This document shows, piece after piece, positions 1-9,561 of a stretch of 64,000 nt of DNA; position 1 is the stretch's first letter, and every line of letters starts with the position of its first letter. The stretch is from Allocoprobacillus sp002160865 (lineage in GTDB: Bacteria > Bacillota_I > Bacilli_A > Erysipelotrichales > Coprobacillaceae), in NCBI RefSeq assembly GCF_042850985.1, contig NZ_AP031415.1, positions 868,001-932,000 of the forward strand. Reading direction: 5' to 3'. A program made the position numbers and the translations under genes. The notes beneath the pieces are model-generated. The model searched no databases and was not told the origin of the DNA. It was given only the letters and a program-made list of their open reading frames with translations.

Positions 1-604
1 GAAACTTAGTCACCAGTTACGTGAAGATGGTTATAAAGTTGGAGAAATTCATGGAAATCTGGAACCAAGAGAAAGACGTCAGATGATGCGACGTATTCAA
101 AACATGGAATATCAATATATCGTGGCGACAGATATTGCCGCAAGAGGTATTGATATTGATGGAGTCAGTCATATTATCAATATGGAATTTCCAACTGAAC
201 TTGATTTTTATATTCATCGTAGTGGTCGTTGTGGTCGAGGAAAATATACAGGTGAATGTTATAATATGTATGATACATCTAATCAATCTATTGTTGAAGA
301 ATTGGAAAAGAAAGGGATTCATTTTGAAGTTAAGGAATTAAAGGGACAACAATTTGTTCAAACAAAAGAACGTCAAAAACGTAAAAATCGTGTGAAACAT
401 CAAACGGAACTGGAAAAGAAGATTTCAGCTATTGTAAGAAAGCCAGTGAAAGTCAAACCGGGATATAAGAAGAAACGTAAAAGACAAATTGAAGAAATGG
501 TTCATAAAGAAAAAAGAGCTATTATTAAACAGGATATCAGAAGACAGAAAAAAGAACGTGCAAAACAGGCACAAAGAGAAAAAAGAGAAAGAGAGGCACA
601 ATAA
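1..604 (+). CDS. DEAD-box RNA helicase, C-terminal part (5' end outside window)
   Basis: The open frame enters from the left edge (codons from base 2) and ends at TAA 602-604, so only the helicase C-terminal domain and tail are seen. The RecA-2 motifs are clear: VATDIAARGIDIDGV (motif V) and YIHRSGRCGRG (motif VI). They are followed by about 100 residues very rich in Lys and Arg, a basic tail typical of RNA-binding DEAD-box proteins. The family unwinds short RNA duplexes with ATP in ribosome assembly or RNA decay. The stop overlaps the next start by one base (TAATG), so it is translationally coupled to nfo. I cannot tell CshA-like from CshB-like from this part. Confidence 0.9.
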   Translation, partial: KLSHQLREDGYKVGEIHGNLEPRERRQMMRRIQNMEYQYIVATDIAARGIDIDGVSHIINMEFPTELDFYIHRSGRCGRGKYTGECYNMYDTSNQSIVEELEKKGIHFEVKELKGQQFVQTKERQKRKNRVKHQTELEKKISAIVRKPVKVKPGYKKKRKRQIEEMVHKEKRAIIKQDIRRQKKERAKQAQREKREREAQ

Positions 605-1467
605 TGTTGAAAATTGGAAGTCATGTTTCCATGAGTGGAAAAGAGATGTTATTGGGTTCTGTTAAAGAAGCTGTATCTTATGGTGCAAATACTTTTATGT
701 TTTATACTGGAGCACCACAAAATACTGCTCGTAAGCCTGTTAGTCAATTGCGTGTTGAAGAAGCAAAAGAATATATGAAAGAACATCATATATCAATTGA
801 TGATGTGGTTGTTCATGCACCTTATATTATTAATCTAGCTAATACTGTTAAACCTGAAACATATGAACTTGCCGTGCGCTTTTTAAAAGAAGAAATTGCC
901 CGATGTGAAGAAATCGGTGTCAGTCGTCTTGTTTTGCATCCGGGTTCTCATGTCAAAGCTGGAGATGAAGCAGGATTAAAGCAGATTATTAAGGGATTAA
1001 ATGAGGTTTTACGTGAAGATCAAAAAGTTCATATTGCTTTAGAAACAATGGCTGGTAAAGGCAGTGAAATGGGAAGAACGTTTGATCAGATTCAATATAT
1101 GATTGAAAATACAAAGCATAGTTCATTATTAGGTGTTTGTCTGGATACATGTCATATTCATGATGCGGGTTATGATTTGACACATTTTGATGATATTTTA
1201 GAGGAATTTAATCAGAAGATAGGATTGGATCGTTTACTTGTTGTTCATGTGAATGATTCTAAAAATGAGCGTGGTGCTCATAAAGATCGTCATGAGAACA
1301 TTGGTTATGGTTATATCGGATTTGAAACATTGAATCAAATTGTCCATCATCCTAAATTAAAAGATGTTCCAAAGATTCTTGAAACACCTTATATTGATGG
1401 AAAAGCACCTTATCGTGAAGAAATAGAGATGTTTATGCATCAGACATTTAATAGTGGTTTAAAATAA
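604..1467 (+). CDS. nfo: Endonuclease IV (AP endonuclease)
   Basis: 287 residues, the usual length for Nfo. The enzyme cuts the DNA backbone 5' of abasic sites in base-excision repair, using a trinuclear Zn centre. The metal-binding motifs are intact in order: GSHVSM at the N-terminus, VVHAPYIINLA, LHPGSHV, LETMAGKGSE, CLDTCHIHDAGYD and HVNDSKNERGAHKDRHENIG. The start overlaps the helicase stop by one base, so the two are co-transcribed. A strong terminator lies 24 bases after the stop. Confidence 0.96.
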   Translation: MLKIGSHVSMSGKEMLLGSVKEAVSYGANTFMFYTGAPQNTARKPVSQLRVEEAKEYMKEHHISIDDVVVHAPYIINLANTVKPETYELAVRFLKEEIARCEEIGVSRLVLHPGSHVKAGDEAGLKQIIKGLNEVLREDQKVHIALETMAGKGSEMGRTFDQIQYMIENTKHSSLLGVCLDTCHIHDAGYDLTHFDDILEEFNQKIGLDRLLVVHVNDSKNERGAHKDRHENIGYGYIGFETLNQIVHHPKLKDVPKILETPYIDGKAPYREEIEMFMHQTFNSGLK

Positions 1468-1700
1468 CTATTGAGTAATACAAATATTTTTTGACAAGTG
1501 AATTCACTTGTCAATTTTTTTATATAGTTTTCTAGAATAAAATGATATTGTTCATGTGCTAAAGCATATTGATTGTTTTTAATCATATTGAGAATGCTTT
1601 GTTGTGTAGATTGGTCTAGTTCAATATCAAATTCTTTTAAAAGAACTTGAAAATCATTTAATTGTAGTCTTGATATATACTCATTATTTTGATTTCTCAT
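1440..1700 (-). CDS. Small hypothetical protein (86 aa)
   Basis: No family recognised. The start has a good ribosome site (AAGGAGG, 7 bases upstream on the minus strand), which is the main reason to believe it. The protein is mostly helical, rich in Gln, Asn, Leu and Tyr, without membrane segments or signal peptide. Its 3' end runs through the nfo terminator and overlaps the last 28 bases of nfo in antisense, so the C-terminal 25 or so residues are encoded by the terminator palindrome and the end of nfo. It could be a real small cytosolic protein or a gene whose original stop was lost. Confidence 0.55.
   Translation of the reverse strand: MRNQNNEYISRLQLNDFQVLLKEFDIELDQSTQQSILNMIKNNQYALAHEQYHFILENYIKKLTSEFTCQKIFVLLNSYFKPLLNV
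1491..1521 (+). terminator. nfo terminator
   Basis: Perfect 24-base palindrome at 1491-1514 (TTGACAAGTGAA and its complement) followed by a run of seven T. It is oriented for plus-strand transcription only; the opposite side is not T-rich. Confidence 0.85.
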
Positions 1701-1764
1701 GTTTGCCTCCTTAAATATATCCTATGTTGACTCAAGAAAAAAAGAACACTTTTTTGAAATAAGC

Positions 1765-1794
1765 TTGAAGTGATGATAAAAAATATGATAGAAT
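1765..1794 (+). promoter_or_regulatory. Sigma-A-type promoter for the trigger-factor-like gene
   Basis: TTGAAG at 1765-1770, an 18-base spacer, TAGAAT at 1789-1794, about 30 bases before the start codon, which has the site AAAGGA. Confidence 0.55.
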
Positions 1795-1825
1795 ATGGAC
1801 GTTTTTAAAAGAAAGGATTTAGATT

Positions 1826-2779
1826 ATGAGTAAAGTTAATCAATTAGGTAATTATAAAGGGATTGAAGTGACAATTTCTTCACGTCAAGTCAATCAAGAA
1901 GATGTAGAAAGAGAAATTCAACAGTTATTATCACAAAGAAGTCAACTTGTTGAAAAAGATGGAACAGTAGAAAACGGAGATGTCACAACAATTGATTTTA
2001 AAGGATTAAAAGATGGTGTAGCTTTTGATGGAGGGACAGCTGAAGGATATCAGTTAGAAATTGGTTCTGGTTCTTTCATTCCTGGTTTTGAAGAACAAAT
2101 GATTGGTATGGCCAAAGGAGAAACAAGAGATTTAAATCTGACTTTCCCAGAAAATTATGGGGCAAAAGATTTGGCTGGAGCAGATGTTGTTTTTCAAGTG
2201 ACAGTTCATCATATTGCTTCAAAAGTCAAAGCACAGCTTGATGAGGAATTTGTAAAATCATTACAAATTCCAGATGTGGAAACAGTAGATGATTTGAAGA
2301 TGAAAATTCGTGAAGGTTTAGAAAATCAAAATATTCAAGCTTTAAATGCTGAAAAAGAAAATAAAGTTTTAGGTGTATTAATTGAAAATAGTGATGTAGA
2401 AGTAGAAGATGAAGATATTCAAAGAGCTTTAGATCAACATGTTCAATATGTAACAAATGAATTAGCAAAACAAGGAATGGCTTTAGAACAATATCTTCAA
2501 ATGATGTCAATGGATCAAGATGCTTTACATGCTCAATTAATGCCAGCTGCAAAACAACAAGCTATTTTTGAAGCAATTATTGATGAAATTGTTAAAGTTG
2601 AAAACTTGATGACAAGTGATGAAGATGTTGATCGTCAAGTTGATTTAATGGCACAACAATATCAAATGGATAAAAAAGATATTTTAGAAAAAATTGATTT
2701 AGAAGGATTAAGACGTGATTTAAATCGTATTCAAGCAAGTCAATTGATTTTAAACAGTGCAAAATTTATAGTAGAGTAA
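1826..2779 (+). CDS. Trigger-factor-like chaperone lacking the ribosome-binding domain
   Basis: 317 residues against about 430 for trigger factor. Residues 1-50 match the linker that leads into the PPIase domain of trigger factor (LGNYKGIEV, VEKDGTVENGD). An FKBP-type PPIase domain follows at about 50-130 (TIDFKGLKDGVAFDGGTA, GSFIPGFEEQMIGM), then the helical C-terminal chaperone domain (QLDEEFVKSL, a proline-poor helical arm, LILNSAKFIVE). The N-terminal ribosome-docking domain with its GFRxGxxP signature is absent, and there is no room upstream for it: a promoter and RBS lie directly before this ATG. Inference: a free cytosolic chaperone/PPIase beside a full trigger factor elsewhere, or a lineage-specific reduced trigger factor. 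Confidence 0.85.
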   Translation: MSKVNQLGNYKGIEVTISSRQVNQEDVEREIQQLLSQRSQLVEKDGTVENGDVTTIDFKGLKDGVAFDGGTAEGYQLEIGSGSFIPGFEEQMIGMAKGETRDLNLTFPENYGAKDLAGADVVFQVTVHHIASKVKAQLDEEFVKSLQIPDVETVDDLKMKIREGLENQNIQALNAEKENKVLGVLIENSDVEVEDEDIQRALDQHVQYVTNELAKQGMALEQYLQMMSMDQDALHAQLMPAAKQQAIFEAIIDEIVKVENLMTSDEDVDRQVDLMAQQYQMDKKDILEKIDLEGLRRDLNRIQASQLILNSAKFIVE

Positions 2780-2803
2780 GATTGTCTAAGGGCAATCTTT
2801 TTT
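2779..2803 (+). terminator. Terminator after the trigger-factor-like gene
   Basis: Stem AGATTG / CAATCT (2779-2784 and 2793-2798) with loop TCTAAGGG, then six T. Confidence 0.75.
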
Positions 2804-3248
2804 AATAAGAGTTTCATTTAAAAATGATATTTTCTATGTATGTCGTTTAATAGAATCTATTTCTCAAACAATTGGACTTCAAAAAAGTTAGACTGTTGAT
2901 ACATTAGCAGAAAAAAATGAAATCATCTGTATAAATTTGTAGAAAGATGAGATATTTTTATGAAATTCGTCAATATTTGACTACTTTAATATGACAGAAA
3001 TTGGATGATTAAAAGTTTTGGGTGAATCAAGATTCTGTCATTTATGATTGTAATATATTCTCGTAAGCATAAACCATTCATTGAGTTTTAGCAAGATTCA
3101 TGACATCTTACATGATATGATTACTTTGCAACAAAAGTTTGATATGTTTATTATTTTAAGATATTTAAATATCCACAAAAAATTCACTTTTTCTCCACAA
3201 AATATACAAATTTATTTGCATAATTATGAATGTGGAGAAATGATATAT
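2804..3248 (+). other. Gene-free stretch, probable remains of a decayed gene
   Basis: 445 bases with no convincing gene. Around 2850-3010 one plus frame reads as protein-like pieces (RLIESISQTIGLQ, then TVDTLAEKNEI) broken by several stops, which suggests an eroded small gene. I cannot assign the family firmly. No promoter, RNA gene or repeat is evident apart from the ribosome site of the next gene at 3234-3240. Confidence 0.35.
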
Positions 3249-4275
3249 ATGAAAAAATATTTTGTATTTTTAATGACTATTATCATGTTATGTGGATGTA
3301 CACATAATAAACAATACGACAAGGATTTTCAGGTTGGATTTATTATAACAACTGAAAAGAAAAAAGATTCTGATATTGTTTATTTGGACAATGATCTTAA
3401 TGAGATTTATAGACAAAATGAAAAATTGCCGACTTTAGGTGATTCTATGAATATTCCAATGATTAAAGATGGTAAAATGACTCTTGTTCCTAATGGATTG
3501 TATCTTGATAATAATGAACAAAAAGTTACATCGTTAGATTTTAAAACTGGGAAATTGGAAACGTATGACGTTCCAAAATTTAATATATTAAATGCAATAA
3601 TTAAAAATGATTATATATACATTAAATAATAGTAATGGTATAGAATATCTAACATTATCAGATAAAAAAGGTCATATAATAAAAGAAATAACGGATAAAG
3701 ATTATATTATGACTGAAATTCTTGATTATAATGATAAAATATTAGTATTTAAGAGCATAAATAATGAAGAACATATTAAATCATATATATGTGTTTATGA
3801 TTTGAATCTTCATTTGATAAAAGAAATCAATATTTCTGATTATGGTTATAGTCAATCAAAACCAATAATACATAATCATAAATTATACTTTGTTAATTCT
3901 TCAGATAATAATCATTCAATTGGAATCCTTGATTTAGACAATGAGCAATTAGAAAAAATAGAACTAGATATGATTCCTAATGAAATAGCCATTTTTAAAA
4001 ATAAATTATTTGTATCTTCTGGCATTCACAGTCAACAGGGTAATAAAATTTGTATTATACAACTCGATGATAGAAAAATGAAAATCGTAGAGGTTAATAC
4101 ATTTATTGATAAAATGATTTCTAACCAAGATGGTATATATACAATGTATTCAGAAGATGGAAAAATAGATATTAGAAAATATGATTTGGATTCATGTAAA
4201 GAATTAAACAAAGCAACATTTCAATATGATAGCAATACTCCATATTATGCATCAATGTTATTTTCTAACCAATAA
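3249..4275 (+). pseudogene. Frameshifted lipoprotein, beta-propeller-like
   Basis: The first part (3249-3629) starts after GGAGAAA and begins MKKYFVFLMTIIMLCGC, a lipoprotein signal peptide with a lipobox Cys at residue 17. It stops at 3629. The second part continues from about 3607 in the next frame to 4275 and has no ribosome site of its own. The join is in an alternating TA run at about 3610-3620: adding one TA gives a continuous reading (KNDYIYTLNNSNGIEYL) of about 340 residues. The mature protein has repeated strands of the type KLYFVNSSD, KLFVSSG and GIYTMYSEDGK, as in surface beta-propellers. Substrate unknown. It could be a true pseudogene, a phase-variable gene or a sequencing error in the TA run. 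Confidence 0.75.
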
Positions 4276-4283
4276 AATAAATT

Positions 4284-4332
4284 AAGCTGTATCAACGAAA
4301 ATAAAGTATATTTTCGAAGGTACAGCTTTTTA
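4284..4332 (+). terminator. Terminator after the lipoprotein gene
   Basis: Stem AAGCTGTA / TACAGCTT (4284-4291 and 4321-4328) with a second paired block CGAAAATA / TATTTTCG inside it, ending in a short T run. Confidence 0.75.
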
Positions 4333-4461
4333 ATGACAATGAAAAAGGTGTATCAAATCATAATTAAATATCCATAGCAAACTAAGAAATTTTAAAAATA
4401 ATAGTATCTATCTTTATTAAAATGAAAATATTTTGAAACAAAATATAGAACTTACACATTA

Positions 4462-4840
4462 TTGTGCTAAAACTGTTTATAAAATAGCTAAAGCTTTGGA
4501 TTTAACAGTAGAGTATTTAATAGAAGATACTTTAAGATGTGATTTTGAGTTATTTAAAAGTAATGTTTGTCATAAATTCAAGGAATAACAGATACAAACT
4601 TTGTTGTAGAGCTTTTAGAAAGTAATCAGATTAGAATTGATTATGAAAAAATGGTATCCTGAATTTTTTTATTTATTAGCGACTTTGGATTATATTTCTA
4701 GAATAAATAATATTCCTCTTTGCAAAGAATATAACGATATAAAACAGAATAAGCTTAAAGTCGTACTTTATCCAAGTAGTATTATTGCTATATTTTTAGA
4801 AATGCAAGATGAAAGTTTCAAAGAAAAAGCAATGATTTTT
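4462..4840 (+). pseudogene. Remnant of an XRE-type small regulator (FKSNVCH family)
   Basis: Three plus-strand pieces in different frames read as one protein: an HTH end (AKTVYKIAKALDLTVEYLIED) with FELFKSNVCHKFKE, then TDTNFVVELLESNQIR, then KKWYPEFFYLLATLDYISR with NNIPLCKEYNDIKQNKLK. This order matches a small protein common in Clostridia, where an XRE HTH precedes FKSNVCHxxKE and KWYPEALYLLAMLDYLSR. At least two frameshifts separate the pieces, no start remains, and the end runs into the ispG terminator. Dead gene. Confidence 0.6.
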
Positions 4841-4853
4841 TTCATCATTGCTT
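4827..4853 (-). terminator. ispG terminator
   Basis: Minus-strand stem AAGCAATGAT / ATCATTGCTT, loop of seven bases, followed by a short T run. The ispG stop codon lies inside the stem. Confidence 0.7.
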
Positions 4854-5906
4854 CTCAACCATTTTTAATATTTCTTCTTTTAAAACTGAAACCATATCTT
4901 CTTGTTTTACTTTTTTAATAATTTCTCCTTTTTTAATAAGCAGTCCTTCTTTAACACCACCAGCAATACCAATATCTGCATGTTTGGCTTCACCTGGACC
5001 ATTGACAGCACATCCCATAATCGCAACCGTAATATCGCTATGAATGTTATTTAAGAAATCTTCAATTTCATTAGCGACAGGAATGAGGTCGTATTGAATA
5101 CGTCCGCATGTTGGGCATGATACCAGTGTAGGCACATGATCAATCAGTTCTAATTCTTTGAGTAATGTTTTGGCAACTTTGATTTCTTCAACGGGATCGG
5201 CACTTAAAGAAACACGAATTGTATTTCCAATTCCCTGATAAAGTAATGTTCCAATACCTAAGCTTGATTTAATCGTTCCGCCAAGCTTTGTTCCTGCTTC
5301 CGTAACTCCTATATGTAATGGACAATCGAAAGTTTGACTGGCAAGAGTATAAGCTTCTATTGTAAGTAAAGTGTTAGATGATTTTAATGAAATCGCATAA
5401 TCATGAAAATTGAGTGACTCCAAAATATCAACGTGCTTTTGAGCACTTTCAATCATCCCTTGTGCAGTTGGTTTGCCATATTTTTCTAAAATATCTTTTT
5501 CCAAAGAACCACCATTGACACCAATGCGAATAGGAATATGATGTTTTTGACATGCTTCCACCACAGCTTTGATTTTATCCATAGAACCAATATTACCCGG
5601 ATTAATACGAATTTTATCAATACCATTTTCAATAGCTAATAAAGCTAAACGATAATCAAAGTGAATATCGGCAATTAATGGGATATGAATTTGTTTTTTA
5701 ATGTCTTGAATAGCATAAGCATCCTCTTGATCAAAGATAGCAACTCTTACCATTTCACAACCTGCTTTTTCTAATGCATGAATCTGTTGAACTGTTGCTT
5801 GAATATCTTTTGTTTTGGTATTGCACATAGACTGGATAATGACATGATTATTTCCACCCATTGTGATATGACCGACTTGAAATGATCTTGTTTGTGTTCT
5901 TAACAT
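4845..5906 (-). CDS. ispG: 4-hydroxy-3-methylbut-2-enyl diphosphate synthase
   Basis: 353 residues, normal for the short bacterial IspG (GcpE). It converts MEcPP to HMBPP in the MEP isoprenoid pathway using a [4Fe-4S] cluster. The N-terminal TIM barrel is recognised by MGGNNHVIIQSMCNT and the DIHFDYRLAL / INPGNIG motifs. The cluster ligands are in the C-terminal domain: SCPTCGR and MGCAVNGPGEA. It is monocistronic with its own RBS (GAGGTAAG) and a TATAAT-type -10 at about 5930-5935 on the minus strand. This implies a non-mevalonate route and an anaerobic or microaerobic life style. Confidence 0.97.
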   Translation of the reverse strand: MLRTQTRSFQVGHITMGGNNHVIIQSMCNTKTKDIQATVQQIHALEKAGCEMVRVAIFDQEDAYAIQDIKKQIHIPLIADIHFDYRLALLAIENGIDKIRINPGNIGSMDKIKAVVEACQKHHIPIRIGVNGGSLEKDILEKYGKPTAQGMIESAQKHVDILESLNFHDYAISLKSSNTLLTIEAYTLASQTFDCPLHIGVTEAGTKLGGTIKSSLGIGTLLYQGIGNTIRVSLSADPVEEIKVAKTLLKELELIDHVPTLVSCPTCGRIQYDLIPVANEIEDFLNNIHSDITVAIMGCAVNGPGEAKHADIGIAGGVKEGLLIKKGEIIKKVKQEDMVSVLKEEILKMVEKQ

Positions 5907-6074
5907 AATCTTACCTCGTTTCTTTTTTTATTATACACGAACTTCTTTAAAAAATAAATGAGTTGTAATGGAATCTTACTAAGTGCAGATTTTGACATCA
6001 AATTATCTAATAATGATTACGTTCAGTATTTTATGAATAAATATGATATAGTGTAAAAATAGGAGAGGATAATT

Positions 6075-7463
6075 GTGGTAGATTTAAAAGAAATATTGGA
6101 TTTTAAAGATCAACATCTTGTGGATGAATTATATAAAAGATTAAAGGAAACAGAAGAATATGAGCATTTAGAAGAAGTTTATGTTGACATCACTCACAAA
6201 AATAAGACAAAAATGCAGATGTTTCAATATCAATATGCAAAGGTTATTCAAAGAGTATGGGATGTATTGAATATTATTGGGTGGATCTTTTTTGCATGTC
6301 TTTTTATTATATGTGGTGCATTTATTAGTGCTACTTTTGTGAGTTCTATTTTAACTACAAGTCATGTTTTTGATGGAATTTATCAGTTTTGTTTTGATTT
6401 AGGTGTTTCGTTACAAAAAACTGTTTTTCCTGCATTATCAAATCTTTTTAATTATACAGAACAATCAACATCATTTTTGTTTTGTGTTCTAGGTTTAACA
6501 ATCATTTTGATTTTATTTTATACATCATTATATATATGGAGTCTTTTTAAAAAGAACGATCCTAAGAAAAAGAAAAGAGAACTAAGTTTAAAAGATAGCT
6601 ATCATTATCTCAATTGTTGTGAAGATGATACATGGTTATATATCAAATCATCATTTGAAAAAAGGATTCATAAAAGACATCGCAAGGATTTTTTTGAATT
6701 TTATTATCAAGCTTATCTTTTGATTGCAAAACATCATGAAGATATGAAAGGAACAATCAAAGATTTAACAAAACATGAACAGATGATTTTATGTTTAAGA
6801 ACATGCACCAATACGATCAAAAATATCTTAGGAAGTATGGCTATGCCAATGTATATTTCATTTGCCTTGCTGATCTTTTATCAGCAAAATTTTAATGCAG
6901 TCAGTAACTTGAAACTTAAAACAGTTTTAGAGATGATTCCATTTGGAAATATTTTCTATAATTGTTTAGATATATGTTATCATATTATGTCATACTTTCC
7001 TGTTTCTAAGTATTTTGCAGCGATTGATTTAGAATTAGCAATGGTTATTTCTTTTTGTATATGTATGATTGTTGTTTGGAGTTTATATACAATTTTAAAG
7101 ACTCGTCTTCAAGAAATCAAAAGACAATATTTACGACGTATTCAATTTTATTTGAAACAACATCAAGGTATTTATAAACCAAAACAGAAATATCCATCTG
7201 AATATTTATATGGGGTGCAGTTTACTTTCTTCTTGTTTTTTGTAGGAATAATGATAGGGATATCTCAGTTTTTTATTGCATCTCTACCTTATCCTTTAGA
7301 GGATATACGTATTATTATGGAACATCGACAAAACGTTTTAAGACAAATTCAACCCTATGTTGAAAAAGAAAATCATATTTTAGGAAATTGGGATGAGTAT
7401 TTTTCAGATACATATGCAACCATTGATTCACTGACAGATATACAAGTGACAGGTACACATAAT
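6075..7463 (+). pseudogene. Large membrane protein, 5' part, cut by IS66 copy 1
   Basis: 463 codons remain before the insertion; the frame then runs five codons into the IS. Unrecognised family. Residues 1-65 are charged and soluble, with hydrophobic segments at about 68-95, 138-158, 255-275, 320-345 and 385-410 and basic loops between them. The frame resumes after the IS at 9914, and removing the IS plus one 8-bp target repeat rejoins it without a shift into a 547-residue protein (see 9914-10168). As it stands the product lacks its C-terminal 84 residues and has a short IS-encoded end (VSAK). Function unknown. Confidence 0.8.
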
Positions 7464-7582
7464 GTAAGCGCAAAATGAAAAAGCCCTATTATCAATCAAC
7501 GACATTGATTATAATTAGAGCTGTAATAAATTGACAATTTATATATGTATGATTTACAGGACACGACTAAAAGATCGTATCT

Positions 7583-9163
7583 CTACGATTTTTTAGTCAG
7601 ATATGTATTATCAGGCAATTCTTTTGACCATGGCATATAATTATCAAGGGCTTCTTCATCATTGATATCTATTTCTGTCAATGATGACAAAAGATAGTTA
7701 AAATATTCATAGGGATTGAGATTGTTTAGCTTTGCAGTTTCTATAAGTGAATATAAGGCAGCGCTTGTCTGTGCTCCCTGAACCGTATTGGTAAACAGCC
7801 AGTTGCGTCTGCCTACACAGAATGGGCGTATCGCATTTTCTGCTCGGTTGTTTGATATCTCTATTCTCCCATCTTCAAGGTAGACTCTTAGTTTTTCTTC
7901 CTGGTTGATGCTGTATTTGAGTGCTTCACTTAACTTTGTTTTATCCACTGCAACTTTTGAACATTCCCTGACATCTTCAAAGAAATCATCAACCAGTGGT
8001 TTTGACTGAACCTGTCGAATTTGCCTGATTTCTTCATAGCTTCTGTCCGCGTTTTCCTTTTCAATTTGAAAAAGCTTGTTGATCTTATGAAAAAGCCTAT
8101 AGCTGGCAGTTTGTTTGAGATCTACCCCAGCAGGCGCACTGTCTAGTGCTTCCTTATATTTTCTACGACAATGAGCCCAGCATCCCATGTGTGTAATGCC
8201 TTCAAGTTTCTCATAGGCCTGATAGCCATCCGTCTGAAGTATATGATGATAGCCTTCCAGATGCTTCTGGGCATGCTCGTGTCCTCTTGTATTTTCGTAT
8301 ATGAAAACAACTATCTGCTTCTCCTCGCTGCGTCCTGTCTTGTATACCCACATATAGGATTTTGTGGTTGCCTTTTGATGCGGTGCCTTTAAAACCTGAA
8401 CAGACGTTTCATCTCCGTGCAGGTATTGACTTTTTAACAGAACCTTATGCATATGACTAGCGATTGTCCTGAAATATTCATCATGCAGTTTGATCATCCA
8501 GTTGGCCATCGTCTGTCTTGACAGCTTCAGCCCCATCTGATTGAACATGACTTCCTGTCTATACAGAGGCAGTGCTTTGTTGAACTTGTTATCAATGATA
8601 TATGACAGAAGTGATGGCGATGCAAAGCTCTTGTATATGACCGGTTCCTTCATGGGTGCCTTGTATATTGGCGATTGAACAGCTTCCCTGTCACATCGAT
8701 CGCACGTATAGACATATTGAATATGTTCAATGACTTCATATCGTGCAGGATGGTAGACAAGCTCCTTTCTTTTGTTTTCGCCTATCTTTCTAAGCAGTGC
8801 ACCACATTCTGGGCAGCTTTTATTGTCAATATCATGAATGACCTTCTTTACTGGCAGTGATGAAATATCTATTCCTCTCTGTCTGCTTTTTCTTTTTCTT
8901 CTGTATGTGATTTCTTCAAGTTCCGGTTCCTGCTTGATTGGTGTGGATTCTAGTTCAATTTCATCAAAAAGAGAAATCTGATTAGGAAGAACAGTCTTTT
9001 CTGAAGATGAACCAAAAAGCTTCTTCTGCTGAAGCTTGATCTGCTGACTGTACCAGTTCAGCTGCTCAGTCAATGCTTCAATCTTTTTATCCTTTTCATT
9101 GATCATCTTGATCAGTTCTTCCTGACTTAGATTTCTCAAGTTCATGACATCTTCACACCCCAC
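7583..9163 (-). CDS. tnpC: IS66 transposase TnpC, copy 1
   Basis: 526 residues, full length. The order is an N-terminal coiled-coil region (LIKMINEKDKKIEALTEQL), then an IS66 zinc-finger (CPECGALLRKIG and YTCDRCDREA), then the DDE domain: LHGDETSVQV with the first Asp, LQTDGYQAYE with the second, and NNRAENAIRPFCVGRRNWLF with the Glu. The short IS66 C-terminal domain follows (SLIETAKLNNLNPYEYFNYL). It is last in the tnpABC operon. A hairpin with GACTAAAA / TTTTAGTC arms spans its stop. Confidence 0.97.
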   Translation of the reverse strand: MGCEDVMNLRNLSQEELIKMINEKDKKIEALTEQLNWYSQQIKLQQKKLFGSSSEKTVLPNQISLFDEIELESTPIKQEPELEEITYRRKRKSRQRGIDISSLPVKKVIHDIDNKSCPECGALLRKIGENKRKELVYHPARYEVIEHIQYVYTCDRCDREAVQSPIYKAPMKEPVIYKSFASPSLLSYIIDNKFNKALPLYRQEVMFNQMGLKLSRQTMANWMIKLHDEYFRTIASHMHKVLLKSQYLHGDETSVQVLKAPHQKATTKSYMWVYKTGRSEEKQIVVFIYENTRGHEHAQKHLEGYHHILQTDGYQAYEKLEGITHMGCWAHCRRKYKEALDSAPAGVDLKQTASYRLFHKINKLFQIEKENADRSYEEIRQIRQVQSKPLVDDFFEDVRECSKVAVDKTKLSEALKYSINQEEKLRVYLEDGRIEISNNRAENAIRPFCVGRRNWLFTNTVQGAQTSAALYSLIETAKLNNLNPYEYFNYLLSSLTEIDINDEEALDNYMPWSKELPDNTYLTKKS

Positions 9164-9213
9164 ATTACATGATTTCAGCTGTTTCGTATTATACCATAAA
9201 ACAAACTGCTTTG

Positions 9214-9561
9214 TTAGATGAGAAGCTGCTTTTCTTTCAATTTTTCATCATATTCAAGACCCTCCAGAAGCCAACTGAGCTGACGGGAAGTGATGGCTCT
9301 TGTCAATGATTCCTGCGATTCCTGGATTTTGAATTTTCCATGTTCAAGTCTCTTGATGAACAGCCAGAAGCCGTTGCTTTCATAATAGAGAATCTTGATG
9401 CGATTTCTTGATCGGTTGGTAAAGATAAAAAGGCTGTGATCAAGGACATTCATCTGGAATTGGGAATGCACAATGAGTGTCAGCCCATCTATCGACTTGC
9501 GCATATCCACGAAATGCGTTGAAACGTAGATATTCTTGACTTCATCAGTGTTGATGATCAT
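9214..9561 (-). CDS. tnpB: IS66 accessory protein TnpB, copy 1
   Basis: 115 residues of the IS66 Orf2-like family. The signature regions are present: NIYVSTHFVDMRKSIDGLTLIV, HSLFIFTNRSRNRIKILYYE and NGFWLFIKRLEHGKF. The protein is needed with TnpA for transposition in characterised IS66 elements; its molecular role is unclear. Its start overlaps the tnpA stop by four bases (ATGA). Confidence 0.95.
   Translation of the reverse strand: MIINTDEVKNIYVSTHFVDMRKSIDGLTLIVHSQFQMNVLDHSLFIFTNRSRNRIKILYYESNGFWLFIKRLEHGKFKIQESQESLTRAITSRQLSWLLEGLEYDEKLKEKQLLI

Noticed and set aside
17..341. ORFs antisense or out of frame to the helicase part
   Set aside because: They overlap well-conserved helicase coding sequence, have no ribosome site and low-complexity translations.
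2226..2552. Antisense ORF in the trigger-factor-like gene
   Set aside because: Shadow of the real gene: Leu/His-rich translation with no start signal.
8171..8860. Plus-strand ORFs inside the IS66 transposase (and again at 11693-12382)
   Set aside because: Antisense shadows of tnpC; repeated only because the IS is repeated.
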